55,123 nucleotides of DNA. Source: Bacillota bacterium (GTDB lineage Bacteria > Bacillota > UBA994 > UBA5500). The notes below the pieces were generated by a model that ran no database searches, was not told the origin of the DNA, and was given only the letters and a program-made list of their open reading frames with translations. This document shows positions 23,534 through 31,297 of this stretch, one piece after another (the first letter of the stretch is position 1; the number at the start of each line of letters is the position of its first letter). The position numbers were made by a program, and so were the translations under genes. The stretch lies in the NCBI GenBank assembly GCA_023436245.1, contig JAEZJZ010000109.1, positions 1 through 55,123 of the forward strand. Direction: 5' to 3'.

Positions 23534-24457
23534 ATGCCCTCAGAGAAAGTGCACTTCATTAGTGACAAGGCTAGGCTGGTAGGCACGCTGCACCAGCCTG
23601 ATGGTGACGGGCCTTTCCCGGCGATTGTGGTGGTCCATCCGGCCAATCGCGGGGAAACGAGCGATCCCTTTTTCGATCACCTACGATCCGAACTGCCGCG
23701 AGCCGGCATCGCAGTCATGTTGTTTGACCGCAGGGGTTCAGGCGAGTCTGAAGGCCATTTTGCCACGGCGGATTTCGTGGCGCTGGCCGATGATGTTGTC
23801 GCCGCAGTGGATTACCTGCAGTCACGCCCAGATGTGGACAAAGCTAGGATTGGCTTGCATGGCACCAGTCAGGGGGGTTGGATTGCGCCAATTGCGGCCG
23901 CGCGCAGGCCAGATATCGCCCTGATCGTAGCGGTCGCCGCTTCCGGTGTCTCTCCGGCTGACCAAATGGACTACGGGGTGGCGTTTCACCTCCGTCAGGC
24001 CGGTTTCGATCAGGTTTCCGTTGAACGGGCGGTCCAGTTGCGCCGGTTGACTAACGAGTACTTTCGCGGAAATGTTGAGCACGAGAAGGCGTTCGCTGAA
24101 CTGAGCAGATTCGAAAAGGAACCTTGGTTCAGCCAAGCCTACCTGTTTTCCGGCAGCCGTCTACCGATAGATGTGACGCAGAGCAAGTGGTACCATGAGA
24201 TGGACTATGAACCGCTCTCCGTGTGGCAGACTATCTTCCAACCCTCGCTGTTTCTGTTTGCAGAAATGGATGAGTGGGTGCCTACTGAGCAGAGCATGAG
24301 CAACTATCAGCAAGCGACATCTCATCTGGCGGATGTCAGTCTCGTACGGATTCCGGGCACCGATCACCTGATGCGTGATCGGCAGGGCGCGCCGTCGGCT
24401 GAATACCTGAACACCATGGTCAGTTGGCTCAGGTCTAGGTTGAGGGTTTCCGTTTAG
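23534..24457 (+). CDS. Alpha/beta-hydrolase (dienelactone-hydrolase/esterase type)
   Basis: Cytosolic 307-residue hydrolase. Nucleophile elbow GTSQGG (LHGTSQGGWIAP, about residue 117), early LFDRRGSGESEGHF loop and late GTDHLM histidine (about residue 285) give a plausible Ser-Asp-His triad. No signal peptide from ATG 23534, which has AAAGGAG upstream; the 30 extra codons upstream look non-coding. Substrate unknown; acyl-peptidase or carboxylesterase activity are options. Followed by a terminator. Confidence 0.88.
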   Translation: MPSEKVHFISDKARLVGTLHQPDGDGPFPAIVVVHPANRGETSDPFFDHLRSELPRAGIAVMLFDRRGSGESEGHFATADFVALADDVVAAVDYLQSRPDVDKARIGLHGTSQGGWIAPIAAARRPDIALIVAVAASGVSPADQMDYGVAFHLRQAGFDQVSVERAVQLRRLTNEYFRGNVEHEKAFAELSRFEKEPWFSQAYLFSGSRLPIDVTQSKWYHEMDYEPLSVWQTIFQPSLFLFAEMDEWVPTEQSMSNYQQATSHLADVSLVRIPGTDHLMRDRQGAPSAEYLNTMVSWLRSRLRVSV

Positions 24458-24473
24458 GTTTACGCCACAGTCC

Positions 24474-24519
24474 GCCGGGTCAGGTGCAGGCACCCCCTGC
24501 AAGCTGGCCCGCTTTTTTT
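24474..24519 (+). terminator. Intrinsic terminator after the hydrolase gene
   Basis: GCCGGGTCAGGTGCAGG with CCTGCAAGCTGGCCCGC forms an imperfect stem followed by TTTTTTT (24513-24519). Confidence 0.75.
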
Positions 24520-24596
24520 CTGCGCCGGCTAGCGAGAGCCGTTAGGCTGCCGGATAGTTTGACAGCAACATCATCCAGGCATCGCTGAATAGTCCA

Positions 24597-24625
24597 GTTA
24601 CAGCGCTCGCCAGTCGCGGTATACT
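24597..24625 (+). promoter_or_regulatory. Candidate promoter of the FtsX-like permease pair
   Basis: GTTACA (24597-24602), 17-bp spacer, TATACT (24620-24625). The -35 box matches consensus at four of six positions. Confidence 0.4.
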
Positions 24626-24722
24626 GGTGACAGTAGTTATTGACCTCGTGCTGGAGCCCTAGGCTGGGGCGCACGAAGGCGCACTTGCACCCGATTTAGC
24701 CTAGCAGAATGAGGTGAGCAGT

Positions 24723-26135
24723 TTGTTCTTACGCTTGGGAATCATGAACGTCCGCCGGCAGCTGACCCGCAGCGTGCTGGTGATCCTGACGCTCGCTTTG
24801 GCGGCAATCAGTCTGACCTATTCCCTCTCTTATCAGCACATCACCCCTCCTCGCATTGCCGAGTTTCTCAGTGACTTCACTGGTGGGGAGATTGTGGTGG
24901 CGCCCTTGCGCTGGGCGGGGCAACAGGTAAGCGATGTCACCGGAGAGGCGAACTATTACTACACGCGCCTCTTGAGCAGCGGGATGAGCTGGCTGCGGTG
25001 GTTCTATCCCGAGCTCTATGAAGATGGGTTATGGGCGAGGAACGGCGAGATGCCCAGTGAGTTCTTCAGCCAAGAAACGGTACAGCAGCTGGCGCAGTTT
25101 CCAGGAATATTGGAGGCCAAGGTTACCCAGTATTTGCCCGTGGTCTTGCAGGCTCGGGATGACTACGGCATCGTCTACTCTCCCCTGGTGCTCACCCCAG
25201 ACCTATCGCGCGTAGCCGGCGATAGGGGGATCATGGTGAATCAGGCGATGGACATGCCGCAGACCATCCATGTTCCCAAGCCAGGAGATGCCGTGCAGAT
25301 CTGGCTGCCTCAAGCTGGCTCTGACGGCAGCCTGCAGCTTGACTATGCCGACTCTGTTGGTGTTGAACTGCCGTTTTGCGGCCTCAGGCAGATGAAGACT
25401 CGGTCCGTATTCTGGATGGGGGGAAATCCCCCTTCGATCATGATGGAAGACGGTCAGTTCAACGGAGCCCTGGCCTGGGTTGATCAAGAGACCTGGGCGA
25501 ATCTACTGCAGCAGGTTGGAGTAGGCGATCAACTGCCCGTGGCCAACCTGGCGCTCCGCGTCGAGGACCCGAAGCAGCTGGACGAGATCATCGTGCAACT
25601 CGGTCAGGCCTTCCCCAAACTCACTTTTCTGAACACGGGTGACGTCGAGGATAGGCTGTTCAGCACAGGCAAAATGGAACTCTTTCGGCAGGCACCGAAA
25701 ACTGCCTACAGCGTGCGGGAAAAGGCTGGGCTAGTCACACCCGCTTCGGTCAACCGGATCCTGGGGTTACTCTTTCTGTTGATTGCTGGATTCCTGCTGG
25801 GTGGGCACATGTTGACCAACGCTGCCGCCCGCCACCAGGAGATCGGCACCCTGAAGGCCCTGGGGGCGCGACGGCGCGACATCCTGTTGCTGGGGATCAG
25901 TGAGGCGGCCACCACCACTTTCATTGGAGTGACCAGTGGTTTCCTGTTGCTGCGGCTATACGGCGCCTACATGGAGATGCGGGGCGGTCAGCCGATCGTG
26001 TCAGTGCTCTGGCTGATGCTGACAGAGTATGGTCAGGTGCTCGGGTTGGCCATGCTGGCATCCCTGGTTTTCGCCTTCTTCCCGATTTGGCGACTGGCGT
26101 CTTTAGCGCCGATGGAGGTCTTGCGCAATGAATAG
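24723..26135 (+). CDS. FtsX/MacB-like ABC permease subunit, first of a pair
   Basis: One N-terminal span (VLVILTLALAAISLTYSLSY), a long extracytoplasmic domain of about 300 residues, then three C-terminal spans, with the FtsX-type cytosolic loop HQEIGTLKALGARRRDILLLGI near residue 380. This is the MacB/LolC/FtsX layout. TTG 24723 with GAGGTGA 5 nt upstream is chosen; GTG 24714 is an alternative. It overlaps the next gene by 8 bp (ATGAATAG). No ATP-binding partner is encoded next to the pair, so it must borrow one or act otherwise. Role unknown. Confidence 0.88.
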   Translation: MFLRLGIMNVRRQLTRSVLVILTLALAAISLTYSLSYQHITPPRIAEFLSDFTGGEIVVAPLRWAGQQVSDVTGEANYYYTRLLSSGMSWLRWFYPELYEDGLWARNGEMPSEFFSQETVQQLAQFPGILEAKVTQYLPVVLQARDDYGIVYSPLVLTPDLSRVAGDRGIMVNQAMDMPQTIHVPKPGDAVQIWLPQAGSDGSLQLDYADSVGVELPFCGLRQMKTRSVFWMGGNPPSIMMEDGQFNGALAWVDQETWANLLQQVGVGDQLPVANLALRVEDPKQLDEIIVQLGQAFPKLTFLNTGDVEDRLFSTGKMELFRQAPKTAYSVREKAGLVTPASVNRILGLLFLLIAGFLLGGHMLTNAAARHQEIGTLKALGARRRDILLLGISEAATTTFIGVTSGFLLLRLYGAYMEMRGGQPIVSVLWLMLTEYGQVLGLAMLASLVFAFFPIWRLASLAPMEVLRNE

Positions 26136-27459
26136 AGCAGTGGCTTTCTTGATACGCAGACGATTGTGGCGTTTTCGCTTCATCCATCTGGTGATCACCG
26201 GGCTGGTGGCGACAGTGATGGTTTCCATTCTGCTGTTCCAGGGCTATCTGGTGGCGCTGACTGGAGAGTTCACGGGCCAGTTGACCTACCCTACGCTTCC
26301 TAACGCCTGCCTGGTGCGCGTGCCGGCCAACGGCATCGTGCCGTCGATCTGGCGCGTCGCACCACAACTGCAGCTTTCCACCTGGACCGTGAATGTAGCT
26401 AGCGGTCAGGTGGAGATGGCGGGTGTCACCAGCACTAGCCTGAGCAACTGGCCGCTGCCAGCTCCGGGAGAGGTCTGGTTGCCTGCCAGTCAGCGCGGTC
26501 GGCTATATACAGAGCAGGTCGGCGACACGCTGACACTTACACAGCTTGGCGGGCGCGACTGGGCATCGGCAGAAGCACGCGTTGCTGGCTATTACGAAGA
26601 CGGCGGCTACCTCAGTCCGATTTTGGCCAGTATGCAGTGGATCGGTGGCTGGAGCCGACAGCCGCCAGACAGGATTATCGTGGGCTACCCTGACCAGGCT
26701 GCTCAAGACTTGCGGCGTTGGGCCAGCTCGTATCCGGAGGCAGAACTGCTGACGCCGCAGACTATCGCACAGGGCGCCAGCAACCTGGTTCGTTCGCTCT
26801 ACTCCGGCGGCTATGCTGCCGTGATGATGGGCGCAGTCTTTCTCGCCCTTGGCTTTGGGGTAATGGCGCTGCTGGTGTTTCTGGACAGCCGCACCGAGTT
26901 GGCGATACTGAAGGCGCTTGGCACCAGACCTCGCGAGGCTGGCCTGTTCTTCTGGGGCGAGTTCTCGGCGGCTGTGCTGCTCGGGGTACCGCTCGGCTGG
27001 TGGCTGACGGAGCGGTTGCAATCGCGGCTGAGCATTCCGATTGCTCTCAGCAGCTCGGTCTTTCGCACCGCCCTGACGGTAGTGCTGATCTCCTACGGCC
27101 TGGCCATGCTGGCGCCGGCCAGATTGGCACAGCGGGCGCAGGTGAACGACCTATTGTTCCGCCGGCCGATTCTGCTGCTGTCTCAGACCATTTCCTCACT
27201 CTCCCGGCATGAACCCAGTCTCCACGATCTGCTCTCCCGCGGGTGGACCTGCATCAGGTTGGAGGCAGATGGCGATGGCTTCCCTGGGATAGTGCTGCGT
27301 CCGGTTGACGCGTCGGTGAAGCAGGGAGAAACATTGGCCTGGCAAAGCACTTGCTTTGGACTCGGTGAGAAGAAATACGTCGCTCCGCATGACGGTATTC
27401 TGCGCGTCGCAGATGAAAGCCGCGGAGTGCTGGCTATTGAGCCAATCAGTGAATCGTGA
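26128..27459 (+). CDS. FtsX-like ABC permease subunit with C-terminal barrel-like extension
   Basis: Same fold plan as its neighbour: N-terminal span (HLVITGLVATVMVSILLFQG), extracytoplasmic domain, three C-terminal spans and the loop SRTELAILKALGTRPREAGLF. After the last span there is an extra cytosolic tail of about 100 residues containing VKQGETLAWQSTC and APHDGILRVADESRGVLAIEP, which look like the two hammerheads of a biotinyl/lipoyl-type barrel-sandwich fold; no lipoyl or biotinyl lysine motif is obvious. Such a tail is not usual in FtsX-like permeases. Followed by a weak terminator. Confidence 0.85.
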   Translation: MNRAVAFLIRRRLWRFRFIHLVITGLVATVMVSILLFQGYLVALTGEFTGQLTYPTLPNACLVRVPANGIVPSIWRVAPQLQLSTWTVNVASGQVEMAGVTSTSLSNWPLPAPGEVWLPASQRGRLYTEQVGDTLTLTQLGGRDWASAEARVAGYYEDGGYLSPILASMQWIGGWSRQPPDRIIVGYPDQAAQDLRRWASSYPEAELLTPQTIAQGASNLVRSLYSGGYAAVMMGAVFLALGFGVMALLVFLDSRTELAILKALGTRPREAGLFFWGEFSAAVLLGVPLGWWLTERLQSRLSIPIALSSSVFRTALTVVLISYGLAMLAPARLAQRAQVNDLLFRRPILLLSQTISSLSRHEPSLHDLLSRGWTCIRLEADGDGFPGIVLRPVDASVKQGETLAWQSTCFGLGEKKYVAPHDGILRVADESRGVLAIEPISES

Positions 27460-27469
27460 AGAAGTAGGT

Positions 27470-27501
27470 GGAGTCCCGCGCTGCGGCGAGGCACTCCTTT
27501 T
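27470..27501 (+). terminator. Probable terminator of the permease pair
   Basis: GGAGTCCCGCG with CGGCGAGGCACTCC forms an imperfect hairpin followed by TTTT. Confidence 0.5.
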
Positions 27502-27611
27502 GCGGAGAGAGAATCGGCCGTCGACTCACCAGGAAAGTCCGGGAGCGAAAGAAGCCATTCCTATCGTCCTGTTTCTCTCCTGACGCCGGGTGAACAACTG
27601 CATCCCTGCCT

Positions 27612-27644
27612 TGGGAGAATCTTGGGAGAGACGCCTGCTAGATT
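27612..27644 (+). promoter_or_regulatory. SARP-type promoter: TGGGAGA direct repeats and TAGATT -10 box
   Basis: TGGGAGA (27612-27618), 4-bp spacer ATCT, TGGGAGA (27623-27629), then 9 bp and TAGATT (27639-27644). The repeat period is 11 bp and no -35 box is present. The same 18-bp block with the same 9-bp gap to TAGAAT occurs at 31232-31264 before siaA. This is the known layout of operators of SARP/BTAD activators, which bind direct heptamers replacing the -35 region. Confidence 0.75.
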
Positions 27645-27678
27645 GGCGATATGACGGCTGAAGGCGGGCGATGATTGA

Positions 27679-28062
27679 TTGGCGATATACGTTTTGGATA
27701 GGCCGGGCAAGGAACGGGACCAGATTCTGCAGTGGGTCACGGAGGTGTGCGGGGGAGAGGATCCGCAGCCGTTTTTGGAGTTCGCTCAGTTTCAGGGACA
27801 GGTGTTGGTGGCACCCCCACAGCTCTGCCTAATTAGGCTGGGTAGGGACGATGTCCCGGGACTGCAGGCTGCAGCGTTGGTCAGGCAGCAGAACCCGGAT
27901 GCGCGTATCGTGTTCGTCGCCGACAACTCAGACTATGCCATTGCCGCCTACGAGCTTGGAGCCGATGGCTACCTGCTGAGCCCGGTGAAGCGAGATAAGC
28001 TGCACAGATTGCTGGTGCATGCTACCTCGAGCAGTAGAGAACTATGCGGGAACCTCGGATAG
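27679..28062 (+). CDS. Stand-alone pseudo-receiver domain protein
   Basis: A 127-residue protein with only a CheY-like receiver fold. Its C-terminal half (RIVFVADNSDYAIAAYELGADGYLLSPV) closely parallels the receiver of the regulator at 30100 (QIVFVTAYDQYAVEAFELHALDYLLKPV). All phosphorylation residues are changed: the acidic pair is LDRP, the acceptor Asp is Arg53 (CLIRLG), the Thr is Ala81 and the Lys is Ser101. It therefore cannot be phosphorylated in the usual way and may act by protein contacts. The start is uncertain (TTG 27679). It is monocistronic, with a SARP-type promoter before and a strong terminator after it. Confidence 0.8.
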   Translation: MAIYVLDRPGKERDQILQWVTEVCGGEDPQPFLEFAQFQGQVLVAPPQLCLIRLGRDDVPGLQAAALVRQQNPDARIVFVADNSDYAIAAYELGADGYLLSPVKRDKLHRLLVHATSSSRELCGNLG

Positions 28063-28067
28063 GAAAA

Positions 28068-28104
28068 GGGATGATGGCAGGCAGCGCCGTCATCCCACTT
28101 TTTT
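28068..28104 (+). terminator. Intrinsic terminator of the pseudo-receiver gene
   Basis: GGGATGATGGC (28068-28078) and GCCGTCATCCC (28086-28096) form an 11-bp stem with one wobble, followed by ACTTTTTT. Confidence 0.88.
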
Positions 28105-28255
28105 ACGCAGACGAAGTAAAGAGGAAAATCGCCTGGAGGGCAAGAAATCTGCAGCATGGTGTAGAACAGCGTCGAGACAAGTTGACACTCTTTCTTGGCA
28201 TTAACCGATGATTGGTTTGGGCAGTCCCGAATTTCATAATAGGGAAGAGGATGCG

Positions 28256-30103
28256 ATGAGAATCCGCAAGTTGATTCTGGGGCTTCTGGTCCTAGCCTTG
28301 TTGCTGACTGGCTGTTCTCGGAGCGATGCACCGCAAGTGATGGAAGCTGACGAAGGGGTGCTGGTTCTGCCGACTTCAAACCTGGCCAGTTTCGGCACCG
28401 TACGGTTGAACGGGGACTGGGAGTTCTACTGGAACAGGCTGTTGAGTCATGCGGAGATCCTTGGGGAGGAGCCGGACATTCTGGCGGCTGTGCCCAACAC
28501 TTGGGACCGCTATGCCATTGCTGGACAACGCCTGCCCGGACAGGGGCATGCCACCTATCGGCTGCGTGTGCAAACGGATCAGCCTCCGGGAAGCATGCTG
28601 GGACTCCGGATCTATCCCATGTCCAGCGCATACCGATTGTATGTCAACGAGCAACTGGTGGCTGTCAATGGGCAGGTATCGACTGACCCGGCAGGCGAGG
28701 TAGGTGAGTATCTGCCGCAGGCGGTGGTCTTCAATACGCCAGCCGCAGGGTTTGATCTGGTTCTGCAGGTGTCCAACTATCATTATGCTCGCGGGGGATT
28801 CTGGTACGGCATGTCCTTAGGTGATCCGGCAGCCGTGCTTCGTCTGCATGACAGTGTGATGGGGAAGGAGATCTTTCTCCTGGGAGCACTGGCGATCATC
28901 ATGTCTCTCTTCCTTGCCGTCTATCTGCTACAGCGGGAACTGAAGTACGCGCTGTACTTCTCGTTGCTCTGTGGGACATTGCTCGTCGCCTCGGATATGG
29001 TTGGTCAGTTCATTCTGTTGCGCCCCTTCCCCGGCGTCTCTCTGGATGCAGTCATCCTGCTCTGGTACTCCGCAACCAGTTGGGCTGCGTTTCTGTTTGT
29101 GCGGCTGATGCACGAACTCTTCCCATCCCGATTCTCTGGCGCCGTGTCCAGAGCCTGGCTGGCCATCGCGTTACTGGCGCAAGCGCTCTGCCTCTTCACT
29201 CCACCCAGCTTCTACACCAGATTTGCGCAGTTTGGTAACCTGATCGATACGCTGGCTGTTGTGCTCGCGCTGGCCATCGTCGCCATCGGAATCCGGCAGG
29301 GGCAGGTGGATGGCTGGCTGCACATCATCAGCATGGCTATCGCTCTTGCCGCCTATCTGCACGATGTGCTGTACTGGACTAACCGTCTGACCGGCGGTTT
29401 GGGCGAGATGATCTATGTCGGATTGTTTCTGATGCTGCTCTTGCAGATGATCATTTTGGCCAGACGGGTGAAGTCATTCAAAGAGCGGGAGAGGGCAGCC
29501 GAACTGGCTGCCCTGCAGGCGCAAATCAAGCCGCATTTCCTATTCAACACGCTGAACTCTTTCATCTCTATTTCCAGATATGACATGGACAAGGCCAGAG
29601 AGCTGATCTACGATTTCAGCAATTATCTGAGGCGCAGCTTCGATTTCCGCGGCCTTAGTCAGTTTGTTCCCCTGCGACATGAAGTGGAGTTGGCCAAGGC
29701 CTATCTGCAGATTGAGCAGGCGCGCTTTGAAGAGCGGATCTCCGTGGAGTTTGAGGTAACAGCGGACCTTGACCTGCAGGTTCCCATCCTGATGCTGCAG
29801 CCCTTGATCGAAAACGCAGTCATTCACGGCATCTTGCCCAAGCCGGAAGGTGGTCGCGTCTGCGTGTTCGTCACCAGACAAGAGCAGGCTCTCTGCTTCC
29901 GTATCAAGGATGACGGCATCGGCATGGTGGAGGAGCGACCCGCTCAGGCCGGGATTGAGGACAGGCAAGGGGTTGGGTTGGCTAACATCGACCAGCGGCT
30001 GCGCAGGCTGTTTGGACGGGGGCTGCGGGTGCAGAGCGAGCCGGGCAAAGGTACCGAGATTACCTGGAGTATTCCAGTGAATGGACAGGGGGCGGGACAG
30101 TGA
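28256..30103 (+). CDS. 7TM-DISM sensor histidine kinase (LytS/His_kinase type), lipoprotein
   Basis: Membrane sensor. A lipobox (LLALLLTGC-like, Cys about residue 20) anchors an extracytoplasmic galactose-binding-like 7TMR-DISM domain (GDWEFYWNRLL ... YRLRVQTDQPPGSMLGLRIY). Seven hydrophobic spans follow (residues about 205-405), then a short coiled coil and a LytS-type kinase core: phospho-acceptor His in QIKPHFLFNTLNS (about residue 427), N-box PLIENAVIHG, G1 DDGIGM and G2 GVGLANIDQRL. ATG 28256 with GGAAGAGG is preferred to 28208 because it starts the signal peptide. Its stop overlaps the GTG of the regulator gene (GTGA), so they form one unit. Ligand unknown. Confidence 0.92.
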   Translation: MRIRKLILGLLVLALLLTGCSRSDAPQVMEADEGVLVLPTSNLASFGTVRLNGDWEFYWNRLLSHAEILGEEPDILAAVPNTWDRYAIAGQRLPGQGHATYRLRVQTDQPPGSMLGLRIYPMSSAYRLYVNEQLVAVNGQVSTDPAGEVGEYLPQAVVFNTPAAGFDLVLQVSNYHYARGGFWYGMSLGDPAAVLRLHDSVMGKEIFLLGALAIIMSLFLAVYLLQRELKYALYFSLLCGTLLVASDMVGQFILLRPFPGVSLDAVILLWYSATSWAAFLFVRLMHELFPSRFSGAVSRAWLAIALLAQALCLFTPPSFYTRFAQFGNLIDTLAVVLALAIVAIGIRQGQVDGWLHIISMAIALAAYLHDVLYWTNRLTGGLGEMIYVGLFLMLLLQMIILARRVKSFKERERAAELAALQAQIKPHFLFNTLNSFISISRYDMDKARELIYDFSNYLRRSFDFRGLSQFVPLRHEVELAKAYLQIEQARFEERISVEFEVTADLDLQVPILMLQPLIENAVIHGILPKPEGGRVCVFVTRQEQALCFRIKDDGIGMVEERPAQAGIEDRQGVGLANIDQRLRRLFGRGLRVQSEPGKGTEITWSIPVNGQGAGQ

Positions 30104-31212
30104 TCAGGGCCATCGTGATAGACGACGAGAGACCGGCAATCAAAGAGCTCGAGTTCCTGCTGCAGGCGCATGCCGCCATTGAAGTTGTGGGCACCTACAC
30201 CAACCCGCAGCGCGCACTGGTAGAGGTGCAGGAGCTCAACCCGCAGGTCGTCTTTCTGGACATCAACATGCCACAACTGCAGGGGATTGATCTGGCCTCC
30301 CAACTGCTCGATCGTTGCCCTTTGATTCAGATTGTCTTCGTTACAGCCTATGACCAGTATGCCGTTGAGGCCTTTGAACTGCATGCCCTGGATTATCTGC
30401 TGAAGCCGGTTGGTGCCGATCGCCTCGCCAAGACAGTGCAGCGAATAACCTCCAAGGTATCGTCGTCGGCACCGGCTGTGGTGGGCAGGGCTCTACTGAT
30501 CACCACTTTCGGTCGCTTGTCGCTCGGGTGGAGCGACCAGGAGCCGCTCCGGTGGCGTACTGAGAAGACGCGCGAGCTGTTCGCCTTCCTGTTGCATCAC
30601 GCCGGGCGTGAGGTGAGAAAAGAAGAGATCATGGACGCTGTTTTTCCGGACCTGCCTCCCGAGCGGGCGGTGCACCAGTTGCATAACGGTATCTACTACA
30701 TTAAGAAAGCACTGCAGGCCTATGGAGTCAGTCAGGAACAGGTCGCCATAGAAGGCAGCTATCGGCTCAGCCTGCATGATGTGCTGGTGGATGCAATGCG
30801 TTTTCAGGCACTCCTGGGACGCGCTCGTGCTGAGCAAGAACAAATTGATCTCTGGCAGAGCGCGGCAGACCTTTATCAAGCTGACTATTATCGCGACGGC
30901 GACTGGGTCTGGGCAGAGGTGGAACGTGAGCGCCTGCGCAAGCTGCATCTGGAGATGGCGCTGCGACTCGGCACCCTCTACGTGCAGCATGCCGAAATCG
31001 GGCGAGCGGAGGACCTATTGCTTCGCGTGATTAGGTGTAATCCCTATTCGGAACCAGCCATTCGGTTGTTGCTTGAGCTTTATCTGGGCAGTCACCGGAC
31101 GACGCTGGCAGAGCGGCTGTATCGCGAGTATGAGCGAACTTTGCGCGAGGACCTGGACTTGGCGCCGCCGCAGGACTTGCGCGAGCTAATTTCGTCCAGT
31201 CGCGCGCGGTGA
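30100..31212 (+). CDS. Response regulator with winged-helix and BTAD (SARP-like) output
   Basis: Receiver (residues 1-120) with Asp8/Asp9, phospho-acceptor Asp54 (VVFLDINMP), Thr82 and Lys102 intact, of the LytTR-associated subtype. Instead of LytTR, the output is a winged helix (about 130-225; LRWRTEKTRELFAFLLHHAGREVRKEEIMDAVFP) followed by a bacterial transcriptional activator domain of TPR-like helices (about 235-365; YYRDGDWVWAEVERERLRKLHLEMALRLG ... YREYERTLREDLDLAPPQDLRELI). This is the SARP arrangement. GTG start, 4-bp overlap with the kinase. Probable activator of the two TGGGAGA-repeat promoters beside it, one just upstream of siaA. Confidence 0.93.
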   Translation: MIRAIVIDDERPAIKELEFLLQAHAAIEVVGTYTNPQRALVEVQELNPQVVFLDINMPQLQGIDLASQLLDRCPLIQIVFVTAYDQYAVEAFELHALDYLLKPVGADRLAKTVQRITSKVSSSAPAVVGRALLITTFGRLSLGWSDQEPLRWRTEKTRELFAFLLHHAGREVRKEEIMDAVFPDLPPERAVHQLHNGIYYIKKALQAYGVSQEQVAIEGSYRLSLHDVLVDAMRFQALLGRARAEQEQIDLWQSAADLYQADYYRDGDWVWAEVERERLRKLHLEMALRLGTLYVQHAEIGRAEDLLLRVIRCNPYSEPAIRLLLELYLGSHRTTLAERLYREYERTLREDLDLAPPQDLRELISSSRAR

Positions 31213-31231
31213 TTCCAGGGAAATCTCAGGA

Positions 31232-31264
31232 TGGGAGAATCTTGGGAGAACGGTCGCGTAGAAT
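31232..31264 (+). promoter_or_regulatory. SARP-type promoter of the sia operon
   Basis: TGGGAGA (31232-31238), ATCT, TGGGAGA (31243-31249), 9 bp, TAGAAT (31259-31264). The block TGGGAGAATCTTGGGAGA is identical to that at 27612 while the 9-bp gaps differ in sequence, so spacing but not spacer sequence is conserved. The start codon of siaA lies 34 bp after the -10 box. Confidence 0.78.
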
Positions 31265-31297
31265 CTTGCCGAACGATGAGACAGGGGGGTAGGGAGC

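Noticed and set aside
24553..24620. TTGACA at 24559 as -35 box for the permease pair
   Set aside because: No -10-like hexamer lies 16-18 bp downstream; the GTTACA/TATACT pair nearby fits better.
24480..24674. 64-codon minus-strand frame in the gap after the hydrolase gene
   Set aside because: Overlaps the terminator and the candidate promoter; no ribosome binding site.
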